64,000 nt of DNA from RZYY01 sp036794825 (GTDB lineage: Bacteria > Bacteroidota > Bacteroidia > Bacteroidales > 4484-276). Below, in pieces: positions 1-8,177 of this stretch. The stretch is from NCBI GenBank assembly GCA_036794825.1, contig DAIRGA010000001.1, forward strand, positions 269,950-333,949, in the 5' to 3' direction. Below the pieces are notes generated by a model that saw only the letters and a program-made list of their open reading frames with translations, did not search any database and was not told the origin of the DNA. Each line of letters starts with the position of its first letter. Within the stretch, counting starts at the first letter, position 1. Made by a program: the position numbers and the translations under genes.

Positions 1-1694
1 ATTTTATGTGGAATTTCTCCGGACGACAAAACGACATCCAGGGTCATGGCGAGGTGGAAAACGGCAACTGGATTACCGGAATTGACGGGCTGGATGCAAA
101 ACGGCTTGGCAATCAGAAAAACCTCCCGCCAAGCATGCAGAACTGGGGAAACAACAAATTCTACCTTCTCCCGCTGATACTCGGCCTGATCGGGCTTTTC
201 TTCCAGTTCAACCGCGATTATAAAAACGGAATTGTAGTTACGCTGCTATTCCTGATGACAGGCCTGGCCATCATCGTTTACCTGAATCAATACCCCTACC
301 AGCCACGTGAGCGGGACTATGCTTATGCTGGTTCGTTCTACGCATTCGCTATCTGGATTGGGTTTGGGGTGTACGGCATCTATAATTTCCTCTCCAGGTT
401 TTTGAATCATAACATGTCGGCAGTGGTTTCTACCGGAGTTGCACTGGCGCTGGTACCGGGAATCATGGCCAGTGAGGGTTGGGACGATCACAACCGCTCG
501 GGTAAATACGCTGCTCTCGATTTTGCCATCAATTACCTCGAATCCTGCGAACCCAATGCCATCATTTTTACCAATGGCGATAACGATACATTTCCCCTCT
601 GGTACGCCCAGGAAGTGGAAGGAATCCGCACCGACATACGCGTGGTAAATTACATGCTCGCCTCCGGGGAGTGGTATATCCATCAGAAAATGCGAAAGGT
701 TTACGACTCGCCACCTCTGCCGTTTACCATCTCCAAAAAGAATTACGATAAAGGAGTGAACAACTATGTGCCCTTCTTTGAGCGGGTTAAAGGAACCTGG
801 GAATTGAAGGAGATCATAGACTTTATCGCCAAAGACGACAACCGTACTAAGGTGCAGTTGCAGGACGGAAGTTACATCAATTTCATCCCCACCAAAGACC
901 TCAAAATCACTATTGATGCTAATGATCTGATTGCACGCGGGATTGTGAAAGAGGAACTCAGAGAGCGAATTCCAAAGGAAATTTCATGGAAAGTGCAGCA
1001 GAATTTTCTTTACAAAAACGACCTCATGCTGCTCGATTTCATTGCTTCAAACAACTGGGAACGACCCATCTATTTCACCAGCCCGTCGGCAGTCGAAGGG
1101 GTGATTGACCTGACACAATTCTGCCATCTCGAAGGTATAGCCTATCGTTTTATGCCGGTGTATGCCGATCATTTGATGGAAGGACTTGGCGGAATCAATG
1201 TTGACAGGGCTTATGATTTGTTGGTCAACAAAGCACGCTGGGGCAGACTGAACGAACCCGAAGTGTACATTGACCCGGAAAGCCGCCGCAATGCTGTAAT
1301 GCCGCGGCAAAACTACTTCAGGCTGGCTTCCGCACTGATTGATCTCAACAAAATGGATTCGGCGGTGAAAGTGCTTGATACCTGCCAGAAATATTTCCCC
1401 GACACCAAGATTTATTACGACATGTACACCCTGCCGATGGTGGAATACTACTACGAGGCCGGTGCAATGGAGAAGGGGAATCAGGTATCGGATATCCTGC
1501 TAAAAAATTACGAGGCCGATCTTCAGTACTACTCAACGCTCGAAAGTTATTTCCAGGATTATTATCAGAAAGAGACCGAGCGGGCTTTCAGCATTTTGCA
1601 GCATCTTGCCTCCATTTCGCGCCGCTTTGAACAGGAAGATCAGGCCAAAAAGATTGAAAGTTCGATGAATCTGATGCTGGATAAATTTATGTAG
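1..1694 (+). CDS. DUF2723 / glycosyltransferase family 117 membrane protein, C-terminal part
   Basis: The reading frame is open from the left edge, so the 5' part lies outside the window; 562 residues are visible from the first internal Met. Four hydrophobic segments (about residues 50-68, 76-93, 106-127 and 138-155) are separated by a short loop containing RERDYAYAGSFY. A soluble part follows, with NGDNDTFPLWY, and then a helical TPR-like C-terminal region (about 410-560). This arrangement is typical of the C-terminal half of Bacteroidota DUF2723 proteins, which usually have about 1000 residues and are classed with polytopic glycosyltransferases (GT117). The role is inferred to be transfer of sugars from lipid carriers to extracytoplasmic acceptors; substrate unknown. 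Family assignment is good, function weak. Confidence 0.8.
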   Translation, partial: FMWNFSGRQNDIQGHGEVENGNWITGIDGLDAKRLGNQKNLPPSMQNWGNNKFYLLPLILGLIGLFFQFNRDYKNGIVVTLLFLMTGLAIIVYLNQYPYQPRERDYAYAGSFYAFAIWIGFGVYGIYNFLSRFLNHNMSAVVSTGVALALVPGIMASEGWDDHNRSGKYAALDFAINYLESCEPNAIIFTNGDNDTFPLWYAQEVEGIRTDIRVVNYMLASGEWYIHQKMRKVYDSPPLPFTISKKNYDKGVNNYVPFFERVKGTWELKEIIDFIAKDDNRTKVQLQDGSYINFIPTKDLKITIDANDLIARGIVKEELRERIPKEISWKVQQNFLYKNDLMLLDFIASNNWERPIYFTSPSAVEGVIDLTQFCHLEGIAYRFMPVYADHLMEGLGGINVDRAYDLLVNKARWGRLNEPEVYIDPESRRNAVMPRQNYFRLASALIDLNKMDSAVKVLDTCQKYFPDTKIYYDMYTLPMVEYYYEAGAMEKGNQVSDILLKNYEADLQYYSTLESYFQDYYQKETERAFSILQHLASISRRFEQEDQAKKIESSMNLMLDKFM

Positions 1695-1733
1695 GCATTG
1701 CCAGAAAACTACTATTGTTATAAATCATTGTTG

Positions 1734-1792
1734 ACCCCAACCCAAATGGGAGCAATGATTTTCAAAGATGTTACCCCTTACCCAAATGGGAG
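1734..1792. repeat. Two near-identical 19-20 bp direct repeats
   Basis: accccaacccaaatgggag (1734-1752) and accccttacccaaatgggag (1773-1792) lie in the gene-free stretch after the DUF2723 gene. Each contains the partial palindrome cccaaatggg. No coding sequence is evident. Function unknown; they could be protein-binding sites or decayed mobile-element ends. Confidence 0.5.
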
Positions 1793-1926
1793 AACACTAA
1801 AAATCAGCAGTTTGGAAAAGTCCCTTTTTGTGGATTTAGGGGTAAATAGGGTCTGCTGAAAAAGGCCTAATCCATTGGAATATAATAAGTTAAATCAATA
1901 ATTTCTTATTCCTTCTGCAAGGGTTT

Positions 1927-2117
1927 GGTAAATATTGCCTGAAAAACCTTTCACCAGATATTTCGGTGCGCTGCACCTTTAACCCCATCACCTTACAAAA
2001 TACTACAAAGATTATCGGTGCTCTGCACCTGCAAAATGAGCCACAGAGTGGCGATAATCTTTGTGGGAGAAATAAAATGAATTGAAACGAGAGGTGCAGC
2101 GCACCGCAATATTTACC
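1927..2117. repeat. Nested inverted-repeat (REP/BIME-like) element
   Basis: Three pairs of inverted arms are nested here. The outer pair is ggtaaatattg 1927-1937 with caatatttacc 2107-2117. The middle pair is cggtgcgctgcacc 1964-1977 with ggtgcagcgcaccg 2093-2106. The inner pair is acaaagattatcg 2005-2017 with cgataatctttgt 2052-2064. The 14-bp middle arms are themselves near-palindromic. The whole 191 bp can fold into a long structured hairpin. It sits between two genes and encodes nothing visible. The design resembles REP/BIME elements mobilised by Y1-type transposases, but no such transposase is in the window. Apart from these repeats, I see nothing in 1695-2165. Confidence 0.6.
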
Positions 2118-2165
2118 TTCTGAGTTTATCAGCTAGCCCTAAATAAGCTTTTTGAACTGGACTCA

Positions 2166-3083
2166 CTATTGCTTTTGATAAATTTCCAGCAAAGCATCCT
2201 TTGCCTTTTCGTACCGGAACTCAAATCCCTGATTCATCAGTTTTTCAGGTATTACTTTCTGGCCATTCAGCACCATCTCTTCTCCCATCTGTCCCATCAG
2301 CAGCTTGATGGCAATTGATGGAACCTGCAGCCACGACGGACGCTTCATGGCATAACCCAATGACCGGGCGAATTCCTTCATCGTAACCGGCTGTGGCGCA
2401 GTAAGATTGAAGGCGCCTTTGGATTGAGGATTTTCGAGTAAATAGGTAATGGCCCGGATTTCATCCTCTAAATGAATCCACGAAAACCATTGTTTACCCG
2501 TTCCGATATGCCCGCCAATCCAAAACTTGAAGGGGGTTTGCATCTGTTTCAGCGCACCGCCGCCCGGATCGAGTACTACACCGGTTCTTAAAAATACAAG
2601 CCGCACAGAAGGGTCAAGTTCCGCAGCTGCCGACTCCCATTTTTGACTGACTTCGGCCAGAAATCCACTTCCTGTTACATCTTTCTCAGTAAAGACCTTC
2701 ATCAGGTGAGCGCCATAAAAACCAATGGCGCTTGCCTGTAGCAGAGCTCCCGGTTTTTTCGTACTATTATTGATGGCCTTCACCACAGCATTTGTGGAGT
2801 TGACACGGCTTTCGATGATTTGTTGTCTCCTTTTCTCAGTCCAGCGCCCTCCGGCAATGTTTTCGCCTGCCAGGTTAACAACAGCGTCCGAACCGTTTAC
2901 TATTCCGGTTAAAATATCCACGCTCCTGCCATCCCAACCCGCAAAATCCTTATGCCCGGGAAAAAGTTCCTTTGCCCTGCCGGTGCTTCGCGAAACAATT
3001 ACTACCTGGTGGTTTTTGGCCGTAAGATGCTCAGCCAGCTTTCGTCCAATCAGTCCGGTAGCGCCGATGATGATGATTTTCAT
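2166..3083 (-). CDS. TIGR01777 family NAD(P)-binding epimerase-like protein
   Basis: 305 residues, the usual length for this YfcH/SDR39U1-like family. It opens with the Rossmann dinucleotide-binding motif GATGLIGRKLAEHL (residues 7-20), and VNLAGENIAGGRW (about 69-81) is typical of TIGR01777. The C-terminal DUF1731-like part contains LGYAMKRPSWLQVP. It is a cytosolic extended-SDR enzyme with no established substrate. It starts 8 bp after the upstream thiol peroxidase gene and ends the crtZ-phr-bcp-TIGR01777 run, so co-transcription is likely. In Bacteroidota this family is often found near photolyase and carotenoid genes, which suggests but does not prove a role in the light response. Confidence 0.88.
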   Translation of the reverse strand: MKIIIIGATGLIGRKLAEHLTAKNHQVVIVSRSTGRAKELFPGHKDFAGWDGRSVDILTGIVNGSDAVVNLAGENIAGGRWTEKRRQQIIESRVNSTNAVVKAINNSTKKPGALLQASAIGFYGAHLMKVFTEKDVTGSGFLAEVSQKWESAAAELDPSVRLVFLRTGVVLDPGGGALKQMQTPFKFWIGGHIGTGKQWFSWIHLEDEIRAITYLLENPQSKGAFNLTAPQPVTMKEFARSLGYAMKRPSWLQVPSIAIKLLMGQMGEEMVLNGQKVIPEKLMNQGFEFRYEKAKDALLEIYQKQ

Positions 3084-3091
3084 GTTATTGG

Positions 3092-3688
3092 CTATTTTAG
3101 TTTTTCCAGAATTTGAAGCGCTTCGGTAACGTGTTTTTCGGCATTGAGCTGCGAGTTGAAAATATGCCGCACCGTTCCCGTCTTGTCAACGATATAGGTA
3201 ACCCGGCCGGGCAAAAGGCCCAGCAAATCGGAAGGGACGCCGAACAATTTTCTTACCCGCTTATTGACATCGCTTAACAGCCTGAAGGGTAAACGATGTT
3301 TTTCAGCGAAATTCTTATGCTTCTCCACACTGTCGGCGCTGATTCCAAAAACTTCAGCCCCATATTCCTGAAAAACTACAAACTGATCCCTGAAGCTGCA
3401 AGCCTCAGCAGTGCATCCCGGGGTGTCGTCTTTGGGGTAAAAGTAAATGACCAGGTTATTTTTACCGACAAAATCCATGATATTCACCATTTTCTCATCC
3501 TGGTCGGGAAGGGAAAATTCCGGAACTTTTGAACCGACTTTAATGCTCATGTTATTTGAAATATTGTGTTGATTTAAAAACCAGATAGTTATTACTAAAA
3601 AGAAAATTAGCAGCAAACTCCAGATAAAAAAGCCACTGATGTTTTTCCTTTTTGAAAAATTATGGTTCGAAAAGAATTTGCTTGCCAT
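3092..3688 (-). CDS. bcp: Thioredoxin-dependent thiol peroxidase (Bcp/PrxQ), possibly membrane-anchored
   Basis: The core domain begins MSIKVGSKVPEFSLPDQ (start codon at 3550) and gives 152 residues, the family norm. YPKDDTPGCTAEAC contains the peroxidatic Cys (core residue 46) and the resolving Cys five positions later (51), the atypical 2-Cys PrxQ pattern. The same frame is open upstream to an ATG at 3688, which lies past the photolyase stop. The 46 extra codons encode a basic stretch (SKRKN) followed by about 20 hydrophobic residues (FFIWSLLLIFFLVITIWF), a convincing inner-membrane anchor. I therefore mark 3688 as the start, with 3550 as the alternative. It reduces peroxides at the expense of thioredoxin and lies about 40 bp after phr in the same run. 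Confidence 0.85.
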   Translation of the reverse strand: MASKFFSNHNFSKRKNISGFFIWSLLLIFFLVITIWFLNQHNISNNMSIKVGSKVPEFSLPDQDEKMVNIMDFVGKNNLVIYFYPKDDTPGCTAEACSFRDQFVVFQEYGAEVFGISADSVEKHKNFAEKHRLPFRLLSDVNKRVRKLFGVPSDLLGLLPGRVTYIVDKTGTVRHIFNSQLNAEKHVTEALQILEKLK

Positions 3689-3728
3689 AACGATTTTAAG
3701 GGGAAATGTTTTGGTTAACGATTGAAAA

Positions 3729-5027
3729 TCATTCCGCCAACGCTCTCTTGTATTCGGCCAGCACCCGGTCGCGGGCAAATTTGTGGTCAACGATGGGTTT
3801 GGGGTAGGTTGACTTTCCAAACTCAGGAATCCATTTTTTGATGTATTTCATTTCAGGATCGAATTTCTGGGTTTGCAGTTCGGGATTGAACACCCTGAAG
3901 TAGGGTGCTGCATCGCAACCGCTTCCGGCCGCCCATTGCCACCCGCCATTGTTCGACGACAATTCAAAGTCAAGCAGCTTTTCTGCAAAATAGGCTTCGC
4001 CCCACCGCCAGTCAATCAGCAGATGCTTGGTGAGAAAACTCGCTGTGATCATCCTCACGCGGTTGTGCATGTACCCGGTTTCGTTGAGTTGCCGCATTCC
4101 GGCGTCAACGATCGGGTAGCCTGTCCGGCCTTCGCACCAGGCCAGGAAATGCTTTTCATCATTGATCCATCTTATATTATCGTACTGCGGTTTGAAAGCC
4201 TGATGAACAACCTGCGGAAAATGCCACAGGATCATCATGTAAAATTCTCTCCAGATAAGTTCATTAAGAAAAATTTCGTTGTTTTCCAGGGCAATTTTTA
4301 CTAGTTTTCTGATGCTGATGGTTCCAAAGCGAAGATGCACACTCACTAGGGATGTACCCTTGATTGAAGGAATATCCCTGGTTTGGTTATACTTTTGAAT
4401 GATTTCGATATCAGGCTCCGGCGAAGGATAATCGAACTTCGAAAAAATAAACCCTGTCACCGCAAGATCAAACGATTCGGGGATCATTTTGAAGCAACGG
4501 CCGAGATGATTTTCGGAGGGCTGCTGGGCAATCTTTTCTGCAGTGAAAAGCGAACGCCAGCGCTTCATGTAAGGCGTGTAAATCGTATAGGGGCTGCCTT
4601 CATCCTTTATCACTTCATCCTTTTCAAAAATTACCTGATCTTTGAAAGTCCTGAATTCGACTCCCTTCCGATTTAGCATTTCCTCAACCGATTTGTCGCG
4701 GGCGGTGGCATAAGGCTCGTAATCGTGGTTGGTGTAAACCGCCGAAATAGTGAACTCTGTCAGTAACTTTTCGAAGACCTCTACAGGGCGGCCGTACCTG
4801 ACCAGCAAGGTTGATCCGTGTTTTTCAAATTCGGATTTCAGCTTTTTCAGTTGCTCGTAAATAAATGAGATTCGCCGGTCGGACCTATCTGCAAGTTTAC
4901 CCAGGATATCCGAATCGAAAATAAAAAGGGGAACTACATTTCCCCTCTCTTTTAAAGCCCTGAACAGACCGGCATTATCTTCCGTACGCAGGTCGCGCCG
5001 GAACCAGAAAATTGTTACCGGGTTCAT
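3729..5027 (-). CDS. phrB: Deoxyribodipyrimidine (CPD) photolyase
   Basis: 432 residues. The N-terminal photolyase alpha/beta domain starts VTIFWFRRDLRTEDNAGL, as in class I photolyases. The C-terminal FAD-binding domain shows WREFYMMILWHFP, and the segment NNGGWQWAAGSGCDAAPYFR is the FAD/DNA-lesion-contacting signature. The enzyme repairs cyclobutane pyrimidine dimers using blue/near-UV light; cryptochrome-like relatives have the same fold, but the complete signature favours a repair enzyme. It begins 5 bp after the carotenoid hydroxylase gene and is followed by bcp. The grouping suggests a light and oxidative-stress operon. Confidence 0.95.
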   Translation of the reverse strand: MNPVTIFWFRRDLRTEDNAGLFRALKERGNVVPLFIFDSDILGKLADRSDRRISFIYEQLKKLKSEFEKHGSTLLVRYGRPVEVFEKLLTEFTISAVYTNHDYEPYATARDKSVEEMLNRKGVEFRTFKDQVIFEKDEVIKDEGSPYTIYTPYMKRWRSLFTAEKIAQQPSENHLGRCFKMIPESFDLAVTGFIFSKFDYPSPEPDIEIIQKYNQTRDIPSIKGTSLVSVHLRFGTISIRKLVKIALENNEIFLNELIWREFYMMILWHFPQVVHQAFKPQYDNIRWINDEKHFLAWCEGRTGYPIVDAGMRQLNETGYMHNRVRMITASFLTKHLLIDWRWGEAYFAEKLLDFELSSNNGGWQWAAGSGCDAAPYFRVFNPELQTQKFDPEMKYIKKWIPEFGKSTYPKPIVDHKFARDRVLAEYKRALAE

Positions 5028-5032
5028 AGGGA

Positions 5033-5500
5033 TTATCCGTTATTTTTGTTGCGCGACTCTTTGAACACCTCAGCATAATATTTAAAAGGGGCAACCAAAA
5101 AGCCGTAATTGCCATAAAATTTCGGCCCGTGATGGTCGAGGTGTGCTTTGATGGTGGCGTCGAGGTAGCGGTTTTTCAGTCCACCAAGTAAATTCACCCT
5201 ACGATGTACATACACATCGTGAAACATGAAATAAGCCACGCCATAGAGGAAAATTCCGACGCCAATCCAAAAACGGTAGTCGAACTGAGCATACCCGAAG
5301 TAAATCAATAGTACGCTGGGAATAGCAAACATCAGGGCGAAGAGATCGTTCCACTCCCACTTGCGTCCGTCGCGCTCGTGGTGGTCGCGGTGAAGCACCC
5401 ACAGGAAGCCATGCATCACGTATTTATGGGTAAACCATGCCATAAATTCCATTGCCAGAAAAGCGGCAATCACGATCAGAGTTGCAAAATACCACGCCAT
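5033..5500 (-). CDS. crtZ: Beta-carotene hydroxylase (CrtZ family)
   Basis: 155 residues, the usual CrtZ length. It is a membrane protein of the fatty-acid hydroxylase superfamily, with hydrophobic stretches at about residues 3-23, 53-70 and 77-93. The diiron-binding histidine clusters are all present: H25/H30 (HKYVMH), H37/H40/H41 (HRDHH), H94/H99 (HDVYVH) and H120/H123/H124 (HLDHH). The expected reaction is 3-hydroxylation of beta-carotene rings to zeaxanthin using O2. No other carotenoid gene is in the window, so the substrate rests on the family. It is the first gene of the run ending with the TIGR01777 gene. Confidence 0.9.
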   Translation of the reverse strand: MAWYFATLIVIAAFLAMEFMAWFTHKYVMHGFLWVLHRDHHERDGRKWEWNDLFALMFAIPSVLLIYFGYAQFDYRFWIGVGIFLYGVAYFMFHDVYVHRRVNLLGGLKNRYLDATIKAHLDHHGPKFYGNYGFLVAPFKYYAEVFKESRNKNNG

Positions 5501-5702
5501 ATTTTTAGAATTAAAAGTTGATTAAACGGTTTGATTTTTAGGAAGATTAACACAGATCAGGCTGAATTGTTTAAAACTGCAGACGCTTAATACGCAATGA
5601 TTATTCCACCTTGCTCACTCTCCTGGTGGAGCATTTCAGCCCTCTCCAATCCTGACCGTATCATCCTTTTCATTGCATATTTTGATTCGGATAATATTTC
5701 GC

Positions 5703-6779
5703 CTAGTCTGTATAGATTGCGCCGGATGAATGGTCGCGGGAGGCGCCGGTAACCGAAGCCAGGCAATTGTTTCGGCCAAGAAACCTGAGTAAACCGAGGA
5801 ATGCGAATATCAATGCTTCTTTGAAGTCCACAATGTTTTGGTCAGGAATAATCAGCGATTGAGAAACCAGCTCACGCATTCTTGACAACAGGAACTTGTT
5901 TTTTGCACCTCCGCCAGTAACGAGCATCCTGCCACCTGGTTTTGTTTTTGTTTTAATCGAAATCTGGTAAGCTATATGCTCAACGATCGTCCGCAACTGG
6001 TCTTCGACTGGAAAACCTGAACCCGAAATAACCGGCAGGAACTCGCTTTCAAACCACTCTCTGCCAAGCGATTTTGGCCCATTTAAAGAATAAAAAGGTA
6101 AACTGTTCAATGCCGAAAAAAGCTCTTGCCGGAATGTGCCGCCCGCAGCCAAATTCCCGTCTTTATCATATTCAAATCCAATGGTTTGTGCCAGATGATT
6201 CAGCGCAATATTCACAGGGCAGATGTCATAAGCTTTTCTCAAACCATATTTATCATCATAGGAAATATTGGAAAATCCTCCCAGGTTGAGGCAAAAATCA
6301 TAGTCATCAAAAAGCAGTTTATCGCCGATAGGAACCAAAGGCGCTCCCTGACCCCCCAATGCCACATCCTGTGAACGGAAATCGCAAACTGTGGTGAAAC
6401 CTGTTTGAGCGGCAATTATTGCTCCACTGCCAATCTGAAGGGTCAATCCTTTTTTAGGACGGTGAAAAACTGTGTGGCCATGCGATGCAATAAGGTCGGG
6501 TTGTATTTTGTATTCACGGATGAAGTCCAAAATCAGTTGTCCAATGAGTTTGCCAAATTCAGTGTGCAGTTCCGCCAAAGTAAGTCCATCTGCAGTGAAA
6601 GCCGCCTGCAGTCTGTGTTTCCATCCGGAAGAGTATCCAAAGGTTTTTGCTGCCGGAATTTCGAAATGCCAACGGCCATCAATTTCCTGAAAGGAGCAAT
6701 AAGCCACATCCAGCCCGTCGAGCGAGGTTCCGGACATCAGCCCGATTACTTTGAATTCTTTAGTTTCAGAATTCTTCAT
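5703..6779 (-). CDS. anmK: Anhydro-N-acetylmuramic acid kinase
   Basis: 358 residues, close to the family length of about 370. The N-terminal motif GLMSGTSLDGLD (about 13-24) is diagnostic of AnmK; downstream, ASHGHTVFHRP, GGFSNISY and LVTGGGAKNKFLL are further ASKHA-fold elements. The enzyme opens the 1,6-anhydro ring of anhMurNAc and phosphorylates it to MurNAc-6-phosphate in cell-wall recycling. It starts 12 bp after murF, so wall recycling and wall synthesis genes are probably co-transcribed. The 202 bp after it, up to crtZ, contain no gene I trust. Confidence 0.95.
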   Translation of the reverse strand: MKNSETKEFKVIGLMSGTSLDGLDVAYCSFQEIDGRWHFEIPAAKTFGYSSGWKHRLQAAFTADGLTLAELHTEFGKLIGQLILDFIREYKIQPDLIASHGHTVFHRPKKGLTLQIGSGAIIAAQTGFTTVCDFRSQDVALGGQGAPLVPIGDKLLFDDYDFCLNLGGFSNISYDDKYGLRKAYDICPVNIALNHLAQTIGFEYDKDGNLAAGGTFRQELFSALNSLPFYSLNGPKSLGREWFESEFLPVISGSGFPVEDQLRTIVEHIAYQISIKTKTKPGGRMLVTGGGAKNKFLLSRMRELVSQSLIIPDQNIVDFKEALIFAFLGLLRFLGRNNCLASVTGASRDHSSGAIYTD

Positions 6780-6791
6780 GCTATTACATCC

Positions 6792-8090
6792 TTACAATTC
6801 CGTCAGCAACTTTTCGAGCTTGATGCCACGCGAACCCTTGATCAGTATGGTTTTGCCGCGGAGTGGGTTTTTTTGGATAAATCCGATGAGATCATCCACC
6901 GACAAAAAGTTCAGAGAGGAAGAATTTCTGCTGATTTCGCTGAAATTCTTTCCCACAAGAAAGATTTCTTTTGGGCCGGAGCTTTGGGCTAGTTCGAGGA
7001 TTTTTCTGTGTTCGAGGATGGATTCATCACCCAGTTCGAGCATATCTCCAAGAATCAGCATTTTATTGGTATCGGGAAGTTTTGAAAAGTTGGAAATGGC
7101 TGCTTCCATGCTCGAGGGGTTAGCGTTGTAAGCATCCATCACCACGTGGTTTGAAGAAGTCCGGATAAATTGTGAACGGTTATTTTCGGGCTTGTAAGCC
7201 TCAAGTGCAGCCTTGATATCTGCCGGCTCAACGCCAAAATAATGGCCAATGCAGACAGCAGCAAGCATATTAGCGAAATTGTAAGCGCCAACCAATTGGC
7301 TATCTACCTGAATGAGTGTGTTATCAAATTGAATTTCGAGGCTAAGAAAAGGAGATTCACCGGTAATCTTGCCTCTCACGATGCTATCCGCACCATCGCC
7401 ATATTTGATCTTCCTGATATCTGAGGCGAGGTCATTCAATAAACGATCTGAACCATTGATAAAGATGGTTCCGCCATTTTCCTTTATGTAGCCGTAAAGC
7501 TCTGATTTTGCTTTGATAACCCCCTCAAATCCGCCAAAACCCTCAAGATGAGCCTTCCCGATATTGGTAATGATGCCGTATGTTGGTTGAGAGATCTTGC
7601 AAAGTTGGGCGATTTCGCCCTGATGGTTGGCGCCCATTTCGATGATGCCGATTTCGGTTTCAGGTTTAATACTTAACAGGGACAAAGGCACTCCGATGTG
7701 ATTATTCAAATTTCCCTGCGTGGAGAGGGTGTTGAATTTTTGGGATAGAACGGCGCCGGTCAGTTCTTTGGTGGTGGTTTTTCCATTGGAGCCGGTGATG
7801 CCAATTACAGGAATGGTCAAATGGTTGCGGTGATTTCGGGCAAGCATCTGAAGTGCTGACAGCACATTGTCCACCAGTAGAAACCGCTCACCGCTTGAAA
7901 ATTTACGGTCGTCAATCACAGCGTAGGAGGCGCCGTCGGAGATGGCCTGCGATGCGAATTGATTTCCATCAAAATTGTCGCCTTTTAAGGCAAAGAACAT
8001 GCATCCCGGCTCTATTTTCCTCGAATCGGTAGTGATAACCGGATAGCGAAGATAGATTTCGTACAACTTTTCGATAGTGATTTCATTCAT
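6792..8090 (-). CDS. murF: UDP-N-acetylmuramoyl-tripeptide--D-alanyl-D-alanine ligase
   Basis: 432 residues, typical MurF length. The N-terminal uridine-binding region contains TDSRKIEPGCMFFALKGDNFDG (about 21-42). The central ATP-binding P-loop is GITGSNGKTTTKEL (97-110). NLNNHIGVPL and IIEMGANHQGEIA follow, and the C-terminal part contains MDAYNANPSSMEAA, a MurF hallmark. It adds D-Ala-D-Ala to UDP-MurNAc-tripeptide, the last cytoplasmic precursor step. A -7 box lies just upstream, after the gldJ terminator, so murF-anmK appears to be its own unit. A murF gene next to gldJ is also known from other Bacteroidota. Confidence 0.96.
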   Translation of the reverse strand: MNEITIEKLYEIYLRYPVITTDSRKIEPGCMFFALKGDNFDGNQFASQAISDGASYAVIDDRKFSSGERFLLVDNVLSALQMLARNHRNHLTIPVIGITGSNGKTTTKELTGAVLSQKFNTLSTQGNLNNHIGVPLSLLSIKPETEIGIIEMGANHQGEIAQLCKISQPTYGIITNIGKAHLEGFGGFEGVIKAKSELYGYIKENGGTIFINGSDRLLNDLASDIRKIKYGDGADSIVRGKITGESPFLSLEIQFDNTLIQVDSQLVGAYNFANMLAAVCIGHYFGVEPADIKAALEAYKPENNRSQFIRTSSNHVVMDAYNANPSSMEAAISNFSKLPDTNKMLILGDMLELGDESILEHRKILELAQSSGPKEIFLVGKNFSEISRNSSSLNFLSVDDLIGFIQKNPLRGKTILIKGSRGIKLEKLLTEL

Positions 8091-8111
8091 GGCAATCGAA
8101 TCTTAAGGCTG

Positions 8112-8119
8112 CAAAGTTA
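8112..8119 (-). promoter_or_regulatory. -7 box of murF-anmK promoter
   Basis: On the minus strand the sequence is TAacTTTG, a match to the Bacteroidota TAnnTTTG -7 element, 22 bp upstream of the murF start codon. No clear -33 TTG at the expected distance. Confidence 0.5.
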
Positions 8120-8121
8120 GG

Positions 8122-8158
8122 AAATAAAAAACCCGCTGCACGGCGGTGCAACGGGTTT
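8122..8158 (-). terminator. Rho-independent terminator of gldJ
   Basis: The arms aaacccgctgcac (8129-8141) and gtgcaacgggttt (8146-8158) pair over 13 positions with one G-U and a 4-nt loop. On the minus strand the hairpin is followed by TTTTTTATTT. It lies 20 bp downstream of the gldJ stop and separates it from murF. Confidence 0.85.
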
Positions 8159-8177
8159 ACATATTTTCTAAAGAATT

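Noticed and set aside
5587..5673. 28-codon minus-strand ORF between anmK and crtZ
   Set aside because: It has a clean ATG but no promoter or ribosome signal and no recognisable similarity; the chance of a random frame of this length is high.
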